Source of the DNA: Paragyromitra xinjiangensis
Lineage: Eukaryota; Ascomycota; Pezizomycetes; Pezizales; Discinaceae
Assembly (NCBI GenBank): GCA_038503065.1
Contig: JBCAMK010000020.1
Location: 1,364,001 to 1,428,000, forward strand
Direction of reading: 5' to 3'
Length of the DNA stretch: 64,000 nucleotides
Part shown: positions 56,748 to 64,000 of the stretch, one piece after another
Numbering within the stretch: position 1 is the stretch's first letter
How the letters are laid out: each line of letters begins with the position of its first letter
Notes under the pieces: model-generated
Told to the model about the DNA's origin: nothing
The model's input: only the letters and a program-made list of their open reading frames with translations
Databases searched by the model: none
Position numbers and translations under genes: made by a program

Positions 56748-58689
56748 TTTAGGTAAACCTTTGAGATGCTTACTATCTAGAACTGAAGCTTTACTAGTGG
56801 GATGCATCCGTAGATTATAAAGGCGCAGTATCCTGAGTTTGCTATATCCTCTAAATAATATAAGGAGATAAAAATCGTATGCACTGTTAGTTTAATGGGT
56901 TCTCATTGGCCCGCTTGGGCTTAGCTGCATGCGGGGCTGATCTATGTAGAAAGTAGAAACTCGTGATGTAATACTTACCTTTCATCGTGCTTACAGGAGA
57001 GGTCGAAGCCCAAATGTGAGCACAAAAACATATTCCAGTCTTTCTAGATTTTCGAGAAACACTCCAAAGTTTCCATTTATTGACATGCATCTATCCCCTT
57101 TAAATCTAGCTACAGGCTAAACGTGGCTTGTATGTCATGTTAAGATCAATCCTCATCGATATCCTTTAGCTCCCGGCCCTCTACCGCACTATATATGTTC
57201 TAGCTTGAGTCAGTGTGCTCGGGCACCTTTGCGTGATCGCCCGAAACTAGGAAACCGCAAGCCGAAACCACCCCGCTACTTCTACCTTTGCTCTTAATAT
57301 GGGCCCTCCTCTTACATCCCAAGAGTCATTTCCAGTTGCACGTGCATATCACTAGACCTGCAGTTACTACCCGAGTGGCCGGTAATATTAACAGGTTTGT
57401 TAAAGTAGAACTAGGCTAGCTTTTCGTAAGGCAGGAATAGTTGAAATTAGTAAACCCAGAGCTCTGGAGCCATAAGCTGCACGAGACCATGCCTTCATGA
57501 TAAAGAATCACTGCTACCAATAGGTGCTGACGTCACTTCCAACAGCCTGAGCTAGCCCATGACGTGAGATGTACTACAAAGTTTGCGTTAACGCCCCAAA
57601 AGAAATTTCAAAGGAGCTGGAAAGGAGGCTCTAGCATATCCGATTTGAGAATATCAACATGCATACCAAATTAAGAAACCAACCTGCGCACGGACCAGAA
57701 TAAGATAAAGCATGAGACATTCAAGGGGAAGAAATCCGACTGCCAAGGCGTCTAGAAGCCAACATCAACCGGTGTAACAAAACTTCCATGTAGACAACCA
57801 CCATTAGTTGGCAAGATCCAAGGTGATGAAACCGCCAAAGGATGTGCGGACGGTTACTCCCACCAACGAACCCTGCCGGGCTTTGACAGCCTTTCTCCAC
57901 AAATGTATGGGATAGTACTAGATAGGCAGTGTAAGCAAGCTTGATGCTCCTCAACAGGTCCCTCAATAAACTTAGGCGGGACCGAACACACATTGGTGAA
58001 AGGGAAACGATCGACAATCCCCACGGGCCGCGATGGTACAGTCCCATTCCTAGAATTTATCTTTCTTTATCAGCCGAGGTTTGGCGATCTTCCCAGCGAA
58101 CAACGATGATCCGAGTTCTAGGATGCTGAGGCGGAACTTGTTATCTGCGGACCTTGACCTATGTTTACCACACATTTCTGGATCGCGATATTCCGGCAAC
58201 ATAACAGTGACAAACCTGCCTAATATCTAGGACCCCCGGCAGTTCATGATGACCGAAACGACGCAACGGAAATAGACATGGTTCCTATTAGGGAGCTGAA
58301 AACTGTAGCACGAAAACTACTAGTAGATGAAGATCACCATAGATTTATACTTACAACATCCCAGGGCAAGGATTGTCTTCAGTTAATCTAGGACTAATCA
58401 CGACACCAATGGCTTTTTTCATATTCGCGATTTTCAGGCAGCTTTATATACTCAACATCTGAGAAGTAATTCTCCTGAACCTGTTCCAATGTGTTTTCAT
58501 ACCCTCTAATATGTTTACCAGAGGTAGTTCGTTAGGGAACTGCACTCCACCAGAAATACGCCGTAGAAGATAGAGTAATAATACGTATACATGAAGCGGC
58601 ACAAAATTGGACACCGAAGAAACCCCAGTAATGAACTTCCAGTAGCTCCAAAAGGAATAATTTAGAACCTTAGTTTCCCGAAAAAGCTA
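56748..58689. other. intergenic, nothing firmly recognised
   Basis: A 108-codon minus-strand frame (57721-58047) and a 67-codon one (56887-57090) exist but show no domain or splice support. No repeats are seen. Confidence 0.35.
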
Positions 58690-59931
58690 TTTAGTCGACT
58701 TCAGTCAAGTCAATCACTCTGTCTTTACCTCCCCAGGAGATCTTTCTGCGTTTCTGTGAGTCCCTCGTTCCTTCATCAGAACTCTCGCGTTTATTCTCGC
58801 GCTCAGGCTTAAGGCATTTCTCGAGAGAATCCAACTGCTTCTAATAGTCGAGCGGCTGCAGTTAGTATTGGATGCACCAGTAGCAGATAGGCTTAGAAAG
58901 GTTATCAGACCCGAAGCCCAGCCACTGCCTGTACTACAGCCCTGCTAGGCAGCCTATAAATCACAATCTGTCTAGAACCTCCGAGACCAATTTTGTCGGC
59001 GACTGATAGCGGGGGTGGTAATGGTATGCAAGGCACCAACCCAAGGCGCCGGATAACTTCTACACGTAGATAGATTAACTATGAGGTGATCTTTCAGACA
59101 TTAGTACCTTTAAGGTTTCTCACGTGGTGACCTATAAAAGATTTGAAAACGGGCGTACGGATTGGTGATTGTATCTGAAGAGCGCCACGAGGAGTACTGC
59201 GCTTGAGGTCTGGGAAGCTGGACGCCAAGCCTGATTTCCGCAAGTGTTTGATGGTCAGCAGATAATAATAAAGGCGGAATTTTAGGGCTGCGGAAATGAG
59301 AAATGGGACTTAATCACGCACCTGACTGTATGTGTCACATCAGTGCCTTTTAAGTCCGCTTCACTTACTGCCTTCATGAACGATTTCTGAACAGATTCTG
59401 GCGATTTGAAAGTACGCTTCACCTCACCAAGCCACTGCACACGTCTGGCATAAATTATGATCCCACCGATTCCCGCCAATGAGTTTTCATCAACAGGCTC
59501 GTGTTGATCATTCCCTGGGACTAGTTTAATAATTAGAACTATTTGCCAACCCTAGACCAAAATCACAAGACAGGATACATACCTAACGGGACATGCGAGA
59601 ATTGAAATGGATGAACAAAGGTCCTCCCTAGCGTATTGCGACTAAATACACCCTCGAGAATTTCCTTGGGCCCGCCTTTCCTAACAATGCGGCTGCATCC
59701 TCCTACGCATTTCCCATCCAAGTAAAAAGTAAACCCAATCCTATCAACATCTGCAGTAAATGGGTAATCAGGTAGTGCCTCGCATTCAATCCGAAAGGTA
59801 GATGCGTTTTCAGCCGGAATATAAACAGCCCCGGGAGAGAATCGGGAAGCTCGACTCTTATTGCCTTGATATTCCGGTAAAGGACCGTCTTTACTATAAA
59901 ATGTACAGCGAAGGCCTTTGTGCGTGGGCAT
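58690..59931 (-). CDS. DUF7918-like protein, paralogue 3, possibly decayed in the middle
   Basis: Exon 1 starts MPTHKGLRCTFYSKDGPLP and ends near FVHPFQFSHVPLG. The next exons read AGIGGIIIYARRVQWLGEVK and SEADLKGTDVTHTV, then ITNPYARFQIFYR, matching the exon order of paralogue 2. The C-terminal exon reads KQLDSLEKCLKPER, then a basic RDSQKRRKIS run and the end RVIDLTEVD. The linker exon that should precede the C-terminal helix (about 58870-59010) could not be read in one frame, so this gene may be damaged or spliced differently; one proposed intron is only 34 nt. Paralogues 1 to 3 lie head to tail about 3-4 kb apart. Confidence 0.6.
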
Positions 59932-60895
59932 TTTGAACTGATTTCCAGAGTCGTTACTCTGGAGATGAATCTGCCAAAGTATGCAGCAATATAGAAACTT
60001 AGAGATAAGGCTTCATATACTGAAGCTCAGGCGTCAATACTATTTCGCACATTAGCATTCAGGTCGTGAAAAAATATATGACGTCAAGTTTGTTGTGAGC
60101 CAGGGCCTCAGACAGCTACTTCCGACATGAGCGCACGGTCCACAATATTAATATGCGAGGAAAACCTGATCGCGCAGAAGTTGATCAAAGTATCAAACTT
60201 TGCAATTATCTGCCTACTACCCAGGTTATCCTGGTAGGCTCACTTCTGGAAACCGCCCTCATAACTGGGACCAAGCGCAGCTTGCAATGACGTGTTGGAT
60301 GTAGGGAATGTGATACATCAATACCATGAACTTTGGTTTCGCATACTATTGGGTTTTCCGAAAGAAATTTTATCGAAGTGGTCCCGATTTTGTTACTACG
60401 CCTAGTAAAATTCCATGGACAAACCAAGAAGTCGTTGCTCCAATTATCTCTTGCCTCCCCAAAGAAACATAACAAGTGGCACTATACTGATTGCCATTCG
60501 AGCCCAGTTTTTTTCGGAGCGGGAACCCTCACTACATGTAGTTACTTGTAAATCTCATCAAAAGGCTTAGCCGAATTAGTAGGCCCAAGCCCAGCCTCGA
60601 CAGGTTAGTCAAAAGGAACTTTGAGGGATCCAACAATGCATGCGCATATGCTTTGAGTCAGGCCCAGTGAATTCTAGACTAAGTTTGATGCACTGATAGA
60701 ACGGCTCTTGCGGTCCAGTGCCTCCCAGAGGGATAGATATCGCTCTTAAACAGACATTACACCTAACCAGATGCGTATTAAAGATGACGTCTATTGAAGT
60801 TGAAAAATTCTCTCTTACCAGCCGGCCGGCCAATGACAAATACCCCGGGAAACCCAAAGCGGTCCCACAAAAAAGCACCCACCAACACCCCGCCA
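59932..60895. other. intergenic with two unexplained minus-strand frames
   Basis: Frames at 60206-60475 and 60609-60899 are open, but the second overlaps the last exon of the glutaredoxin-like gene in part. I could not join them into a gene. NKIGTTSIKFLS resembles a stretch in the ORF at 53257-53550. Confidence 0.3.
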
Positions 60896-61278
60896 TCACT
60901 TACGCTCATCCCCCTCACCTTTCACCTGATCCCAAACCCCTACAACTTCCTCCGGCGTAAACCGATGCATCAACTTCCTAACCTCCTCTGCCACGCCTCC
61001 CCCATGACTACCCACAGTTCGCGCAACGTGGATCACCGGCACATCAAACTCCTACCGCTCCCATCAGCCCCTCTTCACAAAGAGTTGCCCAACTTGACTC
61101 ATACATAGATATCCTTCCATCTTTCTTGGCCCTTCTCCATGACGTCGATCTCCTTGAATTCGAATGGCCGTAGTTTCCATGCTTTCGCAAGGTTGTCTCG
61201 TGCAGTCGTACAGAGGCCGCAGCTTGCGCGCGAGAAGAGTGTTATGTGGACTGGAAGGCGAGGGAGGATCTTCGACAT
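60896..61278 (-). CDS. glutaredoxin-like protein (DUF836/Glrx-like), two exons
   Basis: Exons 61105-61278 and 60896-61051 join in phase across a 53-nt GT..AG intron to give about 109 residues, a usual length for the family. The first exon has the thioredoxin-fold start VHITLFSRASCGLC with the CxxC active site, then FEFKEIDVMEKG. The second begins with the cis-Pro motif EFDVPVIHV and continues to a C-terminal helix (VAEEVRKLMHRFTPEEV). Members of this group (PF05768) are small thiol-disulfide proteins of unknown substrate, sometimes mitochondrial. No lesion is seen. The gene is not visible as a single open frame, but all landmarks fall in place after splicing. Confidence 0.8.
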
Positions 61279-61898
61279 GGTGGTAGGATCCTTGAAGCTG
61301 TTTGGTGGCTTAGGCGAGTATTTTTTTTACCAGAGACTTTGATGTTGGTCGTGATGCGTAACCCTAACCCAATGCCATTACATCTGTAGCCACGCAGGTC
61401 TCTACTCCTCCAATTCGGTTTCCAATGTCAAAATCCTCTTCGCAAAACTATGCGGTTCCACTAGTACAAGAAACTACTGATTTTTCGTGCCAATTCGGTC
61501 GTGTAGAGTATGTAGCCTGCCTAGTGGAGATAAGATGAGATGAGATAGGATAAGATCTTAAATGAACCGTATCAGATTAGTGTGGCTTGGCAGAACGCCA
61601 ACGTACAACTGTGTGAAAAAAAGGTCATTAGAAGTTCGTGCCAGCTCCAAATGTTCATCCGATATTAATGCTATCATAAGGAGTAAGAATATTTAACCCC
61701 TTCCCTTAAAAATACGGTGCTCTTGTGTTAGTGATTCCCGTGTTATCGTCACCGATAAGAGAAGAGGGCTCACCTGCCTCAGATGCAAAAACCTGGAGAA
61801 GAGAATAGGAGAAGATGAGATAAAAATTAGAAGAATAAAAGATAAGTTGTGCTAGGTTGCTGCGGAAGGTTAATGGATGGCAAGGTGGGGATGTCATT
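61279..61898. other. intergenic, nothing recognised
   Basis: No gene is supported. A telomere-like AACCCTAACCC lies near 61361, and GATAAGATGAGATGAGATAGGATAAG-type purine repeats near 61530. Confidence 0.35.
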
Positions 61899-61938
61899 CC
61901 CGCAGAGCCTCACTGCAGGGTGGATGCGGCTCTGCGGG
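61899..61938. repeat. perfect 11-bp stem hairpin
   Basis: CCCGCAGAGCC and GGCTCTGCGGG face each other across an 18-bp loop. No run of T follows, so it is not a typical terminator. Confidence 0.6.
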
Positions 61939-64000
61939 TGGCTTGATAAGCGAGGAAAGGAAGAAATGCGAGCCGTGCCTGAACGATACCCCATCCCCGA
62001 GAAACACACAGAATTGAGTTACCCTGATCACTAGTTTCAACATCCATCTCTTCTCCCCTCTATCATCTCTTATCCCTCATCTTCTCGTCCCACCTGCCGA
62101 ATAACCTTTTCCATCTCAACTTTCCAGACATTAAACCTCTCTCCACCCCTTCTTATTCACCAATAGCAAAATCGCCTTAGATGAATATGAAATTGGAGCT
62201 GACCTATTTTATGGAGTAGATGTTCTTACAGGGAAATAAAATAACCCTTGTTCGATTTTCCTCGGCGCAGGCATAATCAATCCATCAGCCTAACGCTAGA
62301 TGCTCGACGTTGTTTATTTCAACTGCTCCTGACTCTTGTGATCATTCTCGGCAGACTCTTGGTTTTCCCCCGAACCCCTCTCAACAATATATCCATCGGC
62401 GACAAAACTCGCAGTTGCAGTACTCTTAGCAGAATTCGATATTCACATCGCAACTCCAAAGTCAGCAACTCCTACGCAACTTAACATGTTACAGACTCCG
62501 CCTACAAGTCGTCGGCCCACATATTCTGATGAGGCGAATTTCATTGTGCCCTAAATTCTTATAAGGCGATTCTACTGTACCCCAGCCGTCCTATTTTTGC
62601 CTAGCTCTTGTTTGCTTGGTAACAGCCAAATCTAGCCCTGAGGTTTCCTATCGCTGTCAGCCCAAGACTCATTGAATTGAGACTGCGTCTTAACACGGAA
62701 ACTCAACAAGTTACCTCCGCTCCACCCACCTCCTCTGCCTCGCAGCCCTTCATACTACCAGTAGGACCATTAGGCACTGATACTTACCTCCTCGGACCTG
62801 TACCTCCGTGTACCCTACACATTTCATGAGCACATCACTCCGCATGCCATCAGCCGGATATAGGCCTTTTCCGCCGCTACCAGCATCGGAACCGAAAGCT
62901 GGAAATTCGAAGTTGCTCGATGGTCCCGTCTTCTGCTGTGGCTATGCATGAGTTACAATCCTCCACTAGACTATCTACTCCTAAAGCTTTTACTGGATTA
63001 TGGCCTAATAGGACCAGTCATGTTGAAACAGATGGCGTTGACTGCTTGCTTTTGAGCACTGTAAAGTCGCCGTCGAAGGTGTAGTCGGGTGGCAGCCTTA
63101 AGATCTACGATACGAACCAACCATTCCGGGCCGTAATAGGGGCTATATCGGAAGGGAAGTAGAAAAATAACAAAGACGCAGCGTTCCCTGACAAAGTAAA
63201 CTCACGGGCTCCACGTCTGTTTTCTATCGTCTTAAAGTTACCCTGGAAATCATGAAATGAGAGCCACGGTGGGTATGAAGAAGGTCTATTAAACGAATGT
63301 AAAAGGACAGCGACGCTGACCTTACTACCACTAATCCTACTACCGAAGAGAGTTCCAATAGCCGCGATTTCGAACCTAATAAACGCGTGCCCGAAACTGG
63401 TGTCACCCCAGTCTCCTCCTCTTTGTTGTCTTACTCATCCCCTCTACTCTACACTCTACGAATCCTTGGTAATTGCTCTGGAAGAGCGCATGGAATCTAT
63501 ACAATTCTACAGAATTTGAAATGGTACGGGCCTGCGAATACCACTCAATGAAAAAGATTCATGATGTTAAAGTCCTGCTTTTCAGAGCTTCGTACGTCAT
63601 ACCGGCTGGCCCCTTAGAGAACCACGAGTGCTGCAGTGGGTGGCTAGTATAGAAAGTGTGAGACCTAGACGTCGGAGCTGCCTTGAAATTACTGAAATGA
63701 AATTACTAGTTGCATAGCCGCCGCTTGTATGAATGGGCAGCATACGGCTATACCGAGCTGACGGTTGATTCGAATAATATCGGGCTAGAAGACATTGCAG
63801 ATATTCGAGACAGAGAACCCCACGGCATTTCTGCGGGAGAAACCAGTTCACTAGTCGTGGTAACATTCCCTCCTAGGGGTGATAATGCCCATTATTTAGC
63901 CAAAGAATGTCTATTGAAAGCGGTTTAGATTCTTTGCAAGGGAACGAGCTTTTCAGTAATTTCTTTGAGTATAGTAAGTATTGATAGATATTCCTTGGCT
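61939..64000. other. intergenic, nothing firmly recognised
   Basis: Frames at 62248-62484 and 63710-63928 (plus) and 63597-63866 (minus) are open but lack family features. The plus frame at 63710 has a fairly protein-like composition (ELTVDSNNIGLEDIADI) and might be an exon of a gene continuing outside the window. Confidence 0.3.

Noticed and set aside
57721..58047. 108-codon minus-strand frame between DUF7918 paralogues
   Set aside because: No homology to the array, no splice support and mixed composition; not reported as a gene.
60609..60899. 96-codon minus-strand frame as a gene
   Set aside because: Its start overlaps the last codons of the better supported glutaredoxin-like gene and it shows no domain.
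1..64000. tRNA or rRNA genes
   Set aside because: I looked for B-box-like GGTTCGAATCC strings and rRNA-like sequence and found no cloverleaf I could support.

Overview
The window looks like a repeat-rich stretch of a filamentous ascomycete (Pezizomycotina) nuclear genome. The evidence is short introns (about 47-80 nt) with GT..AG ends and CTAAC/CTGAC-like branch sites, a secreted GH6 cellulase, a fungal Amidohydro_3 protein, F-box/ankyrin and CorA-like proteins, and Pogo, piggyBac and Ty3 chromovirus elements carrying C-to-T type nonsense codons that resemble repeat-induced point mutation. Class-level placement (possibly Leotiomycetes) is only a guess.

Left part (1-26 kb) is gene-poor host sequence. 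It holds an uncharacterised ORF (514-1080, -), a seven-exon amidohydrolase (4633-6851, +), a TA-flanked MITE (7449-7656), an F-box/ankyrin gene (8787-9580, +), a decayed CorA-like gene (about 10954-12000, -), a small secreted protein (12884-13722, +), a multi-pass membrane protein (15699-16853, +), a coiled-coil/TM protein (18130-18816, -), a minisatellite, and an intact-looking GH6 cellobiohydrolase (22182-23576, -).

Middle part (26.2-51.7 kb) is a layered transposon block. It starts with a 769-bp TAY-ended MITE with a 6-bp TSD, followed by a complete Pogo/Tigger-like element (26979-30882) with an intact transposase and a solo LTR inserted in it. Next comes a very large element (31215-51701) with about 46-bp TIRs that begin TAYGGCGG and a 6-bp TSD (GTCAAC). 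Once later insertions are subtracted this element is about 7 kb and carries three genes: a KDM4-like JmjN/JmjC protein, an rve-type DDE integrase, and a zinc-ribbon protein transcribed the other way. A satellite of hairpin-forming units lies between the first two. The third gene is split by an element with an internal minisatellite (A), a piggyBac element and a solo LTR. The piggyBac contains a Ty3/chromodomain retrotransposon, which in turn contains a second copy (B) of the minisatellite element. Target duplications are readable for every layer.

Right part (51.7-64 kb) holds three tandem paralogues of a DUF7918-like family, all on the minus strand, each with a C-terminal basic stretch followed by an I/V-D-L-T motif; a paralogue (54.5-54.9 kb) of a decayed locus at 25.4-25.7 kb; and a two-exon glutaredoxin-like gene (60896-61278, -). 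The rest shows nothing recognisable.

The most interesting object is the TAY-ended transposon that carries a histone-demethylase-like gene beside its integrase. If it was once functional it could have acted on the heterochromatin that silences such elements; that role is inference.
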